A DNA stretch of 64,000 nt from Sulfurimonas sediminis (GTDB taxonomy: Bacteria > Campylobacterota > Campylobacteria > Campylobacterales > Sulfurimonadaceae), in NCBI RefSeq assembly GCF_014905115.1, contig NZ_CP041235.1, positions 1,674,001 to 1,738,000 of the forward strand. Reading direction: 5' to 3'. Position numbers and translations under genes: made by a program. Under the pieces are notes generated by a model that saw nothing but the letters and a program-made list of their open reading frames with translations, was not told the origin of the DNA and did not search any database. This document shows positions 24,694-34,271 of this stretch, in pieces; position 1 is the stretch's first letter; every line of letters starts with the position of its first letter.

Positions 24694-26634
24694 TTGAAAT
24701 CACTACTTATACGCCTCACTCATGGACTCAATGAACAAGACATCACGGAAGAAGAACTCCCTGTAGTACGCGAATGGCTTGCAAAAAAATACCTGACACA
24801 CAAGCATAATATATATAAATTCAACTCCAAATACCGTGCCGGAGTTCTAGGACTTGTCCAAAAAGGAACAGCATATTTACATGTAATAGGCGAGAATATT
24901 AAAGACCTCTATATCAATGAAAACAATCTCGGACTTGCCAATGAAGGGGATTTGGTCATTGCGCAGAGACTTTTAGGCCACAGAGGGCAGCCAAGTGCCA
25001 AAATAGTAGAGATAGTCGGGAAAGAACAGACCTACAGTGTCGCCTATATTATAGAAAAAGAGGGACGAAAAGCTTTGGTTGATCTTAAAACCGAGTATCC
25101 CGTCGGTGCTGAAATGGCAACAGAAGAGCTCAATAACTGTGCGATGGGTGACCTTTTTAAAGTTGACAACAATGAAAATAAAATCATGGAAAAAATAGGC
25201 AACATCAAAGACCCGAAATCTGATGAGAAAATTGTTCTTGCCCAGTTTAACAAGCATGATGCATTTGATGAAGAGGTTTTAAAAATCGCCCGCTCTTTCA
25301 AGCCTGTTGATGCTTCAAAATATCCAAAACGAAAAGATTTAAGAGATTTGACATTTTGTACGATAGACCCTGTGACTGCAAAAGATTTTGACGATGCCAT
25401 CTACTGGGATGACAAAAACACAACCCTCTATGTTGCCATCGCAGATGTCAGTGAATATGTCACACCTTTTGGTCCCATAGATACCGAAGCAATTTACAGA
25501 AGTTTTTCTATTTACCTGCCGCATCGTTCTATTCCTATGCTGCCAAGAGAGCTCAGTGAAACCTTATGTTCTTTGCAACCCCATGTTGACAGACTTGCCT
25601 ATGTATTTGAAATCAAACTTGATGTAAAAACTCTTGAAGTCGTAAAATCTGAAGTTTATGAGGCACTTATGCACTCTGACAGAAGATTTAACTATGAAGA
25701 GATTGACCTCTTTTTAGAAAATAGACTCCAGGCAAAAACACAAGAAGAAAAAGAGATATTTGCCTGGATAAAAAAGCTCAAAACAGTCACAGACAGATTA
25801 CGGGCAAAACGTCTGCAGGAAGGTTTTGACTTTCATTCTACAGAAATAGAGATGACTCTGGATGAAAACACAAACCTTGTAGCCACAACCCTTGCCCAAG
25901 AAACTCCTTCTCACGGGCTCATAGAAGACTGTATGCTCTTAGCAAACAAAGAAGCGGCAAAACGCTATAAACGGGGGCTTTTTAGGATTCATGAACCGCC
26001 AAGTCAGGCAAAACTTCAGAAGCTTTATCAAGAACTGGCCGGCATAGGCATACATGTAGAGATTAAAAACACTATCAAAGAAACGATAGATTCCATCCAG
26101 AAACAGGCCAAAGAGATGGGTATTGAAGCGGAAGTGGATACCCTTATTATTCAGTCTCAGATGCAGGCACGATATTCCCCTGTAAATGTCGGACACTTTG
26201 GGCTGGGTTTTAAAGAGTACACCCATTTTACCTCGCCCATCAGAAGGTACAGTGATTTAATTGTGCACAGACTTTTAAAAGCGATTAACAGAGGCGACAC
26301 ACAGGAACAGTCTTATGTTTTAAGAAATATTGAATCACTCAGTATGGCTATCAGTGAAAAAGAGCGTGAGGCGATGATCATAGAGTCCGAATACAAAGCA
26401 CGCAAATATGCAAGATGGGCAGCGCAGAATCTGCACAAAGAGTTTAAAGCAAGAATCACGAGCACAGATCCGGAGCTGCGGGCAGAGCTGCATGATGAAA
26501 TCATTGGCGCAAGACTGCATTTTACCTCGGGTGCGGATGTGACACTGTTTGAAGATGTCATTGTACGAATTGATAAAGTCAATATAGCAAGAGCACGAAT
26601 ATATGCCTCGGTAGTCGGGAAAATAGAAAAATAA
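24694..26634 (+). CDS. rnr: Ribonuclease R / RNase II family exoribonuclease
   Basis: A 646-aa 3'-5' exoribonuclease. A cold-shock-like RNA-binding region (about 40-190) precedes the RNB catalytic domain (about 210-530), which has the metal-binding TFCTIDPVTAKDFDDAIYWD, SIYLPHRSIPMLPRELSETL and FGLGFKEYTHFTSPIRRYSD. The length matches the short RNase R of Helicobacter and Campylobacter, which is smaller than the E. coli enzyme; no clear C-terminal S1 domain is visible. The start is TTG at 24694; the nearby ATG at 24689 is out of frame and stops at once. Its stop overlaps the holA ATG (TAATG), the same rnr-holA junction seen in Helicobacter. Confidence 0.93.
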   Translation: MKSLLIRLTHGLNEQDITEEELPVVREWLAKKYLTHKHNIYKFNSKYRAGVLGLVQKGTAYLHVIGENIKDLYINENNLGLANEGDLVIAQRLLGHRGQPSAKIVEIVGKEQTYSVAYIIEKEGRKALVDLKTEYPVGAEMATEELNNCAMGDLFKVDNNENKIMEKIGNIKDPKSDEKIVLAQFNKHDAFDEEVLKIARSFKPVDASKYPKRKDLRDLTFCTIDPVTAKDFDDAIYWDDKNTTLYVAIADVSEYVTPFGPIDTEAIYRSFSIYLPHRSIPMLPRELSETLCSLQPHVDRLAYVFEIKLDVKTLEVVKSEVYEALMHSDRRFNYEEIDLFLENRLQAKTQEEKEIFAWIKKLKTVTDRLRAKRLQEGFDFHSTEIEMTLDENTNLVATTLAQETPSHGLIEDCMLLANKEAAKRYKRGLFRIHEPPSQAKLQKLYQELAGIGIHVEIKNTIKETIDSIQKQAKEMGIEAEVDTLIIQSQMQARYSPVNVGHFGLGFKEYTHFTSPIRRYSDLIVHRLLKAINRGDTQEQSYVLRNIESLSMAISEKEREAMIIESEYKARKYARWAAQNLHKEFKARITSTDPELRAELHDEIIGARLHFTSGADVTLFEDVIVRIDKVNIARARIYASVVGKIEK

Positions 26635-27602
26635 TGTATAAAAACGAGTTTGACAAACATATACAGAACAAGAGTATCTCAAACAGCTTTATTTTTTTTG
26701 GAGAGAGTACCTTCTTGATAGATATGTACACAAAAATGCTGACAAATATAGAAGAAGCAAATATACTCAGCTATTACCATGACGAATATGATTTTAACTC
26801 TGCAAAAGCACACCTTTCACAGGGTTCGCTCTTTGGAGACAGAAATATCCTTGTTATAAAAAGCGAAAAAAAAATTCCAAAAAAAGAGCTTGATCTGTTT
26901 TTATCATTATGTGACAAAAACAGAGAAAATATTTTTGTCTATGCCTATTATGGATCAGACCATAAAACCTACAATAATAAAAAAGCTTTTGCCAAAACAA
27001 ATGTCATGAGTGTAAGATTTTTTCATCCAAAAGAGTATGAAGCACAAAATATTATTTATGCACTTGCCCAAGAAAAACATGTCAATATTGATAAATTTAC
27101 AATTTCACATCTGCTAAAAATTCACAATGGAGATGTTGCGCTTGCATCGAATGAAATAGAAAAGTTTCGTGTTTATGACAGAACCATTACCACTAAAGAT
27201 GTTGACAATCTGGTATATGGACTTGCAAGTATCAATCTTGACGACTTTATAACAAAACTGCTTGACAAAAAAGATTTTCGTCCTGATTTACTCAATATAC
27301 TGGAGCATGGCGAAGATGAAATAAGAATTATTACAGCAATTACCGCCTATTTAACGCAGCTTTATATGTTTAACATATATATTCGCATAAACGGTGCACC
27401 TAATGCTTTAGAAATTTTAGGTTATCCTGCACCCTCTTTTGTAGTGGAACAAAAAGCCTCTGCAGCAATTAAGATAAAACCGCAGACATATTCAAAACTA
27501 CATGAACTACTCTTAAACAGTGAGCTTCAGATGAAAAGTTCAAGTGGTGACAAAAGCGCAATTCTCTTTTCAAGCTTAATCCGATTACAAAAACTGCTTT
27601 AG
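26634..27602 (+). CDS. holA: DNA polymerase III delta subunit
   Basis: A 322-aa clamp-loader subunit. Sequence conservation in HolA is low, so the call combines the pattern (AAA+-like N-terminal ISNSFIFFGESTFLIDMYTK, the central FDFNSAKA-SLFGDRNILVIKSE region, LLKIHNGDVALASNEIEKFR, and the helical collar with DEIRIITAITAYLTQLYMF) with length and position directly after rnr, where holA lies in Helicobacter. It opens the sliding clamp during loading. The ATG overlaps the rnr stop by one base. Confidence 0.85.
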   Translation: MYKNEFDKHIQNKSISNSFIFFGESTFLIDMYTKMLTNIEEANILSYYHDEYDFNSAKAHLSQGSLFGDRNILVIKSEKKIPKKELDLFLSLCDKNRENIFVYAYYGSDHKTYNNKKAFAKTNVMSVRFFHPKEYEAQNIIYALAQEKHVNIDKFTISHLLKIHNGDVALASNEIEKFRVYDRTITTKDVDNLVYGLASINLDDFITKLLDKKDFRPDLLNILEHGEDEIRIITAITAYLTQLYMFNIYIRINGAPNALEILGYPAPSFVVEQKASAAIKIKPQTYSKLHELLLNSELQMKSSSGDKSAILFSSLIRLQKLL

Positions 27603-27628
27603 AAAACTATTTTTAAATATTTGTAGTG

Positions 27629-27634
27629 TATAAT
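27629..27634 (+). promoter_or_regulatory. -10 element of the Fur-family gene, possible leaderless start
   Basis: TATAAT in the context GTAGTGTATAATCC ends 6 bases before the ATG at 27641, where transcription would be expected to begin. No ribosome-binding sequence precedes that ATG. If this -10 is used, the mRNA would be leaderless or nearly so. Confidence 0.4.
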
Positions 27635-27640
27635 CCTATT

Positions 27641-28048
27641 ATGAATAATTATACAGATATATTACGTCAACATCGTTTAAAAGCAACACCGCAAAGATTA
27701 GAAATTGCAAATGCACTTCATACCAATGGACACATGACAATAGAAAGCCTGTATGAAGTCATGCTCAAAAAATTTAATTCTATCTCCCTGGCTACTATTT
27801 ATAAAAATATTAATCTTATGCTGGAGAATGCTTTTATACAGGAAGTGAAAATTCCAAATGAAAAATCAGTATACGAGCTCACCAAAGAGACACATTCCCA
27901 TGTAATCTGCAGACAATGCCATACAATTCAAGATATTGTACTGGACTTATCACAAACTGCACAACTTGCTTCGCAGGCTTCTCATTTCAAGATTGACAAA
28001 GCCGACCTGGTTCTCTCAGGACTTTGTCAAAAGTGTCAACAACTTTAA
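27641..28048 (+). CDS. Fur-family regulator, PerR-like
   Basis: A 135-aa metal-dependent DNA-binding repressor. The winged helix (residues 1-80) has LRQHRLKATPQRLEIANALH and NSISLATIYKNINLMLENAF; the dimerisation domain has two CxxC zinc motifs, HVICRQCHTIQDI and LSGLCQKCQQL. The HSHVICRQC and short C-terminus look more like peroxide sensor PerR than iron regulator Fur, but this cannot be fixed by eye. The start is taken as ATG at 27641; a GTG at 27626 would add five residues but would lie across the probable -10. Confidence 0.85.
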   Translation: MNNYTDILRQHRLKATPQRLEIANALHTNGHMTIESLYEVMLKKFNSISLATIYKNINLMLENAFIQEVKIPNEKSVYELTKETHSHVICRQCHTIQDIVLDLSQTAQLASQASHFKIDKADLVLSGLCQKCQQL

Positions 28049-28070
28049 CATATACTCAGTACAATTGCTG

Positions 28071-28076
28071 TATAAT
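28071..28076 (+). promoter_or_regulatory. -10 element of prs
   Basis: TATAAT in TTGCTGTATAATACA, 32 bases before the prs ATG, in the 59-bp gap after the Fur-family gene. An AGAAGGA ribosome site follows close to the start. Confidence 0.5.
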
Positions 28077-28107
28077 ACAACATTAATTTTTCCAAGAAGG
28101 AACTCCT

Positions 28108-29034
28108 ATGCGTGGTTATAAAATTTTTGCAGGATCTGCCAGTGTTGATTTTGCGAAAGAGATTTGTAGTATTTTAGATATTCCCTTAGCGAAAGCTGAT
28201 GTTAAAAAGTTCAGCGACGGTGAAATTTCGGTCCAGATTGCAGAATCTGTCCGTGGTCGTGATGTATTTATCGTACAGTCGACCGGTGCTCCCTCAAATG
28301 ACAATCTTATGGAACTGTTGATTTTGACTGATGCGCTTAAACGCTCATCAGCTTCAAGTATTACAGCGGTTGTCCCTTATTACGGTTATGCGAGACAGGA
28401 CAGAAAGGCGGCTCCCCGTGTCCCGATTACTGCAAAACTTGTAGCAAACCTCTATGAAACTGCCGGCATAGACAGAGTCGTAACTATAGACCTGCATGCC
28501 GGACAGATTCAGGGATTTTTTGATATTCCTGTTGACAATCTGTACGGTTCCATTACCTTTGAGCAGTATATAAAAAGCAAAAACCTCAAAAATCCCATTA
28601 TCGCTTCTCCTGACATCGGCGGGGTTGCACGTGCGAGATACTTTGCATCCCGAATGGGTCTTGAAATGGTTATCGTTGACAAACGCCGTGAAAAAGCAAA
28701 TGAAAGTGAAGTGATGAATATCATCGGAAATGTCGAAGGACATGATGTTATTATGATAGACGATATGGTTGACACGGCAGGAACAATGGTCAAAGCGGCT
28801 ACTGCTCTTAAAAACAAAGGAGCTGTTTCTGTGATGGCATGTGCGACACATGGTGTTCTCAGCGGAAATGCCTACCAAAATCTTGAGAACGGTGAGCTTG
28901 ATGAACTCATTATAACCAATACTTTAGAATCAAAACCTCATTCAAAAATAAAAGTCTTGAGTGTTGCACCGCTTTTTGCCGAAGTAATTCGCAGAGTCTA
29001 TCACAACGAGAGTGTGAACAGTCTTTTTGCATAG
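28108..29034 (+). CDS. prs: Ribose-phosphate pyrophosphokinase
   Basis: A 308-aa cytoplasmic enzyme that makes PRPP from ribose 5-phosphate and ATP for purine, pyrimidine, histidine and tryptophan synthesis. Landmarks: [20 protein letters not shown], the flexible loop [60 protein letters not shown] and the PRPP loop [18 protein letters not shown]. The length is typical of class I enzymes. It is followed 8 bases later by lepA. Confidence 0.96.
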   Translation: MRGYKIFAGSASVDFAKEICSILDIPLAKADVKKFSDGEISVQIAESVRGRDVFIVQSTGAPSNDNLMELLILTDALKRSSASSITAVVPYYGYARQDRKAAPRVPITAKLVANLYETAGIDRVVTIDLHAGQIQGFFDIPVDNLYGSITFEQYIKSKNLKNPIIASPDIGGVARARYFASRMGLEMVIVDKRREKANESEVMNIIGNVEGHDVIMIDDMVDTAGTMVKAATALKNKGAVSVMACATHGVLSGNAYQNLENGELDELIITNTLESKPHSKIKVLSVAPLFAEVIRRVYHNESVNSLFA

Positions 29035-29042
29035 GAGTATCA

Positions 29043-30833
29043 TTGAAAAACATTAGAAACTTCTCAATCATTGCCCATATTGACCATGGAAAAAGCACCT
29101 TGGCTGACAGAATTATACAAGAGTGTGGTTCTGTTACCGAGCGAGAAATGGGTACGCAGATGATGGATACCATGGATATAGAACAGGAACGCGGCATCAC
29201 CATCAAAGCCCAATCCGTTCGCCTTGATTATGTAAAAGACGGAGAACATTATATTCTCAATCTTATAGACACACCGGGTCATGTTGATTTTTCGTATGAA
29301 GTGAGCAAGTCTTTGGCTTCTTCTGACGGAGCCCTGCTTATCGTTGATGCCGCACAGGGTGTTGAGGCACAGACAATTGCCAATGTCTATTTGGCACTCG
29401 ACAATGACCTTGAACTGATTCCCGTTATTAACAAAATAGACCTTCCTGCAGCTGACCCTGACAAAGTTGCCGAAGAGATAGAAACATCCATAGGAATAGA
29501 TGCCACAGATGCTGTCCTTGTGAGTGCTAAAACAGGTGTGGGAATTCGTGAACTTATTGACGCCATTGTTGAAAGAATTCCTGAACCGAAGGGAAACCCT
29601 GATGCACCGACAAAAGCGATTATTTACGATTCCTGGTTTGACCAGTATCTTGGTGCCCTGGCACTTGTTCGTGTTTTTGACGGAGAAATAAGAAAAAACC
29701 AGACAATTAAACTGATGTCAAACGGTGAAGAGCATCAGGTACTTGACTTGATGTACCCGCATCCTCTGAAAAAAATCAAAACACAGGCTATAAAGAGCGG
29801 TGAAATAGGCATCGTGATTTTAGGACTTAAAGAAGTGAGTGTGGTAAGTGTCGGAGACACCATCACTGATGCAAAAAATCCCACTGCCGAACCGGTTGGG
29901 GATTATGAGCCTGCAAAACCTTTTGTATTTGCCGGACTCTACCCTATAGATACCGACAAATTTGAAGACTTAAGAGATGCACTTGACAAACTTAGACTCA
30001 ATGATTCTTCCCTCTCTTATGAACCTGAAACATCTATAGCACTTGGCTTTGGTTTTCGTGTAGGCTTTTTGGGTATGCTGCATATGGAAGTTATTAAAGA
30101 GCGCCTCGAGAGAGAATTCGGACTTGATCTGATTGCCACAGCCCCTTCGGTTGTCTACCATGTGTACCTTAACAACGGGGAGATGGTAAAAGTGCAAAAC
30201 CCTTCAGAGTTACCTGAAGTCAATCATATCGACAGAATAGAAGAGCCTTATGTGAAAGCCACAGTAATTACTCCTAGTGAATATCTGGGAAACATCATGA
30301 ATCTTTTGGTTTCAAAACGCGGTATTCAAAACAAAATGACCTACCTCAACGAAGAGAGAGTAATGCTTGAGTATGAAATCCCGATGAATGAAATAGTCGT
30401 GGATTTTTATGATACGCTCAAGTCCATCTCCAAAGGCTATGCTTCTTTTGACTATGAACCGACCCAATTCAAAGAGGGCGACCTTGTCAAACTTGATGTC
30501 AAGGTTGCCGGAGAGGTCGTGGATGCGCTCAGTGTGATTGTCCCGCGAACCTCTGCGCTTTCTCGAGGACGAACTCTTGTAAAAAACATGAAAGAGCTTA
30601 TTCCCCGTCAACTTTTTGAAGTAGCTGTGCAGGCATCTCTGGGCAATCAGGTCATAGCCCGCGAGACAGTCAAATCAATGGGAAAAAATGTCACTGCCAA
30701 ATGTTACGGCGGAGATATTACCCGTAAACGAAAACTCCTTGAAAAACAAAAAGCAGGGAAAAAACGTATGAAATCCATAGGCAAGGTGCAACTGCCGCAA
30801 GAGGCTTTTATGTCTGTTTTAAAAATGGACTAA
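29043..30833 (+). CDS. lepA: Elongation factor 4
   Basis: A 596-aa translational GTPase that back-translocates or remodels stalled ribosomes. G motifs: [16 protein letters not shown] (G1), [13 protein letters not shown] (G2), [13 protein letters not shown] (G3) and [14 protein letters not shown] (G4). The LepA-specific C-terminal domain is complete, ending [20 protein letters not shown]. The start is TTG at 29043, preceded by AGGAG 5-6 bases away; a downstream ATG would remove the G1 region. Probably co-transcribed with prs and comF. Confidence 0.95.
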   Translation: MKNIRNFSIIAHIDHGKSTLADRIIQECGSVTEREMGTQMMDTMDIEQERGITIKAQSVRLDYVKDGEHYILNLIDTPGHVDFSYEVSKSLASSDGALLIVDAAQGVEAQTIANVYLALDNDLELIPVINKIDLPAADPDKVAEEIETSIGIDATDAVLVSAKTGVGIRELIDAIVERIPEPKGNPDAPTKAIIYDSWFDQYLGALALVRVFDGEIRKNQTIKLMSNGEEHQVLDLMYPHPLKKIKTQAIKSGEIGIVILGLKEVSVVSVGDTITDAKNPTAEPVGDYEPAKPFVFAGLYPIDTDKFEDLRDALDKLRLNDSSLSYEPETSIALGFGFRVGFLGMLHMEVIKERLEREFGLDLIATAPSVVYHVYLNNGEMVKVQNPSELPEVNHIDRIEEPYVKATVITPSEYLGNIMNLLVSKRGIQNKMTYLNEERVMLEYEIPMNEIVVDFYDTLKSISKGYASFDYEPTQFKEGDLVKLDVKVAGEVVDALSVIVPRTSALSRGRTLVKNMKELIPRQLFEVAVQASLGNQVIARETVKSMGKNVTAKCYGGDITRKRKLLEKQKAGKKRMKSIGKVQLPQEAFMSVLKMD

Positions 30834-30843
30834 AGCAGATTTT

Positions 30844-31419
30844 ATGAAATGTATAGTGTGTGAAAGTTATGCTTTTGCACATATATGTTCTACATGTAAA
30901 ACAACTTTTCTCTCCCCTGCTCTTTACAAAAGAACTCTCGCTAACGGTGTTGACATCCTCTCTTTTTACAAATACGAAGAGATAAAAGAACTGCTGTTTA
31001 CAAAACATACAGAACTGGGTTTTTATGTTTACACTATTTTGGCAAAACTCAGTTTTAAAAAATTTGCCAAAGAGTTTCATACAAAAGAAAAATTTGTCTC
31101 TTTGGCAGTGGATGATACCAGCAGAGGCGGCTACTCACACACAGCCATACTCAACAATCATCTAAAAACCTACAACATCCAACCCCTTTTTAATAAACTC
31201 AGAGCCACCAATCAAATATCCTATTCCGGACAGACCAAGCTTTTTAGAGAACAAAATCCAAGAAATTTTCTCCTGAAAAAGTTCAAAGGCGACAGTATCA
31301 TTTTAGTCGATGATATTGTCACAACAGGGCAAACACTTACACAGGCCTGTACAAAAGTTGAAGAACAGGGCAAAACCGTCAGTTTCTGCCTTACGCTCAC
31401 AGATGTAAGTCTAAAATAG
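30844..31419 (+). CDS. ComF-family phosphoribosyltransferase-like protein
   Basis: A 191-aa protein with an N-terminal four-cysteine zinc knuckle (CIVCESYAFAHICSTCK) and a C-terminal phosphoribosyltransferase fold with the PRPP-loop ILVDDIVTTGQTLTQACTKV. ComF proteins help natural transformation in Gram-positive and some Gram-negative bacteria (ComF/GntX), with an unclear biochemical role; whether this strain is competent cannot be told. It lies 10 bases after lepA and overlaps the end of the AsmA-like gene on the other strand by 9 bases. Confidence 0.85.
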   Translation: MKCIVCESYAFAHICSTCKTTFLSPALYKRTLANGVDILSFYKYEEIKELLFTKHTELGFYVYTILAKLSFKKFAKEFHTKEKFVSLAVDDTSRGGYSHTAILNNHLKTYNIQPLFNKLRATNQISYSGQTKLFREQNPRNFLLKKFKGDSIILVDDIVTTGQTLTQACTKVEEQGKTVSFCLTLTDVSLK

Positions 31420-33432
31420 TCCTTTTATGAGATTCCCTACATCTTTTCCTATTCTTTTTTGTATCTCTTTTTTAATGGCTTTTGTTGCCTCTTTTTTGAT
31501 AATCTGCTTTGCGTCTACCCCGATTTTTGGTTTGTTAATATTTCCTTTTAACGTAACGCTCAAAGGGTTACCGTTCGCATTAATATCTATTTTTGCATCA
31601 ATTGTATTGGCTTTCGTGTCAATTTTTGTATTTTTTGCCACAATGGAAGATGTATTTGACTTTAAATCCAAAGAGGCAACAATTTTTTCTTTCTTGATTT
31701 TTGCATACACATCCCCTTTAAAACGCTGTTTGTACAAATCTATATGTGCATATTTTTTTGTCAAATCAAGCACCTGGTTAGGCATAAACGCACCTTCAAA
31801 AAATAATCCTTTAAAGTCACCTTTTTCATCTGCGAGATTATAAAGAAATTTTCCGTCTACAGAAGCCTTAAATATTTTAGGATACAGCAGCATATCAAGA
31901 ATATCCAAAGTCTGTAGTGATTTTAAATTTGCAACAAAATCATCATTGTGCAGTTTTACATCAAGTTTGCCACCGGCTACATTTGAAAAAAGTGTAAAAT
32001 CCAAATCTTTTGCTTTTTTCAATACTCCATTAGCGACCAAAGCACTTTTGAGATGCCGTTGCGTTGCAAAATAGAGTTGCTCAAGATTAGGAATTTTTAC
32101 GGCATAGTCAGTTTGGAAGGAAGCCTCTTTTGTATTAAAACGTGCTTTTTTAATGACAAAATTTGCAAGCGTTGAAGAAAAATTTAATTTTGTGTCAATG
32201 ATATTCTTGCTGAGTACTGTATGGGTTGTAGCATGAAACTTTGTTCTTGGCATCATACTTTTAAACTTATATGCTTTGGTGATGTACCTTGTGTCTACCA
32301 ATCCTTTTGTAATCTGAGATGTCACAACACCCTGCAGATTTTTCGGATCAGCATTGCTGATATTTACATGCATAGTAAACAACGCATCTGCGTAATGAGG
32401 CTGTTTGAGCATATAAAGCAGTTTTTGAAGTTTAAGACCTTTTATATCCGCTTCAATGCTTTTTGGTGTAAAATCATGCAGTGTTGCTACAAATGCTGTG
32501 TTTGAAGCGGCCAAATCACTTTTTCCTTTGAGCATCATTTCTTCTTTATTACCGACTACTGTTCCGTTGAGATTTAATTTTCCTCTTATATCAGCCGAAG
32601 TTATCGGTTTTAAAACAGCCAGCTCTTTTACACGCAATGCGTATTTTGCCTTTACATGTAACGGTGCCGGAACTATATTGCCTTGCGATGTCATTTTGGC
32701 AAGGTTTGAATTGAGCTTGTATTTATAATCAATTGCATCGCCTTTGAGCTTTGCATCCAAATTCATAGCAAATGCTGTTGGAGGAATAGTGATATTGAAA
32801 TCTTTTTTCATCACACTTGCGTTTAATTTTCCGTTTTTCGTAACAAGAAAAATATCACCGTCAAGTTGATGCGGTGTGATGTTTTTAAAATTGACATTCA
32901 GATTCACATCCGCACCTGCATACGGTTTTTGATTAAGCATATGCAGTAAAGAGGCTAAATCAGCCGTATCTACTTTGGCTATGATTGCACTTGGATTGAG
33001 ATTTGCCATAACAACTTTATAGTCTGTTTTACTTTTGGCAACATCACTCTTTCCTAACACAGTAAACAGTTTGTCATTCCCTTTTACGGTTCCGTTCGTA
33101 AAAAAAGAATCTTGCAGCTGTATTGAAGTCAAAGGCTGCAGCGTTGCAAGTTCCCCAAAATCAACACTGTATTGAATATCAAAAGATTTTGAAAGAATCG
33201 AATATGTTCCTGCAGCTTTAATTGTATTGTTCTCATTTAACTGCAAAACTATTTGAAAATCATTCATTGATAAAGAAAAAACCTTTAGTTTGGAATCAAG
33301 TTTCGTCTCTTCTCTAATTTTGCTCTCTATAGCGGGTTTTATCAATGAGTTGCCAAAACCCGTAAACAGTATGACATACACGAAAATAAATATACCTACA
33401 ATGCCAGCAAAAAACCAAGTTAAATATTTCAT
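31411..33432 (-). CDS. AsmA-like periplasmic protein
   Basis: A 673-aa protein with one N-terminal membrane anchor (YLTWFFAGIVGIFIFVYVIL) and a long periplasmic body of repeating beta segments. Three stretches share a theme: DIRGKLNLNGTVVGNKEEMM, and near-copies built on L-NGTVKGND and G-SDLAASN-A-VATLHDF. This fits the AsmA/TamB/YhdP group of bridge-like lipid-transport proteins that span the periplasm. The C-terminal end is amphipathic and lysine-rich (KEATKAIKKEIQKRIGKDV). Its role in outer-membrane lipid balance is inferred from the family. It is divergent from grpE. Confidence 0.7.
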   Translation of the reverse strand: MKYLTWFFAGIVGIFIFVYVILFTGFGNSLIKPAIESKIREETKLDSKLKVFSLSMNDFQIVLQLNENNTIKAAGTYSILSKSFDIQYSVDFGELATLQPLTSIQLQDSFFTNGTVKGNDKLFTVLGKSDVAKSKTDYKVVMANLNPSAIIAKVDTADLASLLHMLNQKPYAGADVNLNVNFKNITPHQLDGDIFLVTKNGKLNASVMKKDFNITIPPTAFAMNLDAKLKGDAIDYKYKLNSNLAKMTSQGNIVPAPLHVKAKYALRVKELAVLKPITSADIRGKLNLNGTVVGNKEEMMLKGKSDLAASNTAFVATLHDFTPKSIEADIKGLKLQKLLYMLKQPHYADALFTMHVNISNADPKNLQGVVTSQITKGLVDTRYITKAYKFKSMMPRTKFHATTHTVLSKNIIDTKLNFSSTLANFVIKKARFNTKEASFQTDYAVKIPNLEQLYFATQRHLKSALVANGVLKKAKDLDFTLFSNVAGGKLDVKLHNDDFVANLKSLQTLDILDMLLYPKIFKASVDGKFLYNLADEKGDFKGLFFEGAFMPNQVLDLTKKYAHIDLYKQRFKGDVYAKIKKEKIVASLDLKSNTSSIVAKNTKIDTKANTIDAKIDINANGNPLSVTLKGNINKPKIGVDAKQIIKKEATKAIKKEIQKRIGKDVGNLIKGLF

Positions 33433-33558
33433 AATATTTCTCCATAAATTTGTAGTATAATGATACTCAAGTGAAGCTTCATTACAGTTTTAAAAAGACG
33501 AAAAACAAACTTGATATAATGTGACTAAAGTTATTTTATATAAATTACACAACTGTTA

Positions 33559-33588
33559 CTTGACATTATTACACTCAATGTGTATAAT
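33559..33588 (+). promoter_or_regulatory. grpE-dnaK promoter with HAIR-like operator
   Basis: A perfect consensus promoter: TTGACA (33560-33565), 17 bases, TATAAT (33583-33588), 39 bases before grpE. Overlapping its -35 is CTTGACA-N7-ACTCAAT (33559-33579), which matches the HAIR repeat CTTGAGT-N7-ACTCAAG at 11 of 14 positions and is placed as in the cbpA promoter. HspR repression of grpE-dnaK is therefore likely. A further -10-like TATAAT lies upstream near 33516. Confidence 0.75.
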
Positions 33589-33626
33589 ACGTTATCTTTT
33601 CAAGAAAAAAGGAGATATGAATCATT

Positions 33627-34163
33627 ATGTCTGAAAAAGAAAATACGAATACAAATAATAACGAGATAGAGAATGATGAAGTCGCTGCTGAAGCTGAAGC
33701 AGTTGAAAACGAATTAGATTTACTGCAAAAAGAACTCGCAGAACTAAAAGACAAATATGCACGTGTTCATGCTGATTTTGACAATATCAAAAAGAGACTT
33801 GAGCGTGAAAAATATACTGCGGTTGAATATGCAAACGAAAAATTTGCAAAAGATATGATTCCTGTAGTGGATTCTCTTGAAATGGCTTTAAAATCTGCCG
33901 AAGCAGATGCTGATCCTCAGGAACTTATAGAAAAACTCAAAGAGGGTATTGAACTTACACTCAAGCAGTTTACTACAGCACTGGAAAAACACGGTGTAAC
34001 AATGGTATCACATGAAGAGCCGTTTGATCCAAATATTCACAATGCGGTACAGAGTGTTGACAGTGATGAAGTTGAAAGTGGACAGATTGTTCAAACTTTT
34101 CAAAAAGGTTACAAGTACAAAGAGAGACCATTAAGAGAAGCTATGGTTGTTGTTGCAAACTAA
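33627..34163 (+). CDS. grpE: Nucleotide exchange factor GrpE
   Basis: A 178-aa co-chaperone that releases ADP from DnaK. A long acidic N-terminal tail and coiled coil (1-90, with LQKELAELKDKYARVHADFD) lead to the beta domain with EKHGVTMVSHEEPFDPNIHN and the closing GYKYKERPLREAMVVV. The ATG at 33627 is used although AAGGAG lies 12 bases away; a five-codon frame from ATG at 33617 ends across the grpE start. There is no hrcA upstream, unlike the hrcA-grpE-dnaK order in Campylobacter and Helicobacter. Confidence 0.94.
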   Translation: MSEKENTNTNNNEIENDEVAAEAEAVENELDLLQKELAELKDKYARVHADFDNIKKRLEREKYTAVEYANEKFAKDMIPVVDSLEMALKSAEADADPQELIEKLKEGIELTLKQFTTALEKHGVTMVSHEEPFDPNIHNAVQSVDSDEVESGQIVQTFQKGYKYKERPLREAMVVVAN

Positions 34164-34174
34164 CTTGCAGTAAA

Positions 34175-34190
34175 TGCAACCTAGGTTGCA
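34175..34190. repeat. 16-bp perfect palindrome between grpE and dnaK
   Basis: TGCAACCTAGGTTGCA is a perfect palindrome 12 bases after the grpE stop, followed by nine A residues. An upstream TTGCA (34165-34169) can pair with the left TGCAA instead, so two mutually exclusive hairpins are possible in the mRNA. There is no T-run, so it is not a standard terminator; an RNA-processing signal or protein site is possible. Confidence 0.55.
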
Positions 34191-34271
34191 AAAAAAAATT
34201 TTAAAAGAGCGTACAATTACACTGTTTTAAAAAATATAAAATTCAATTAAACTTAAAAAAAGGAAGAAAAA

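Noticed and set aside
28354-28878. 174-aa open frame antisense to prs
   Set aside because: Shadow of a strongly conserved gene; Cys/His-rich composition arises from the opposite strand's codon use.
33465-33471. ACTCAAG, an exact HAIR half-site upstream of the AsmA-like gene
   Set aside because: The partner half-site at the correct spacing is missing (about 1 of 7 bases match), so it is not called as an operator.
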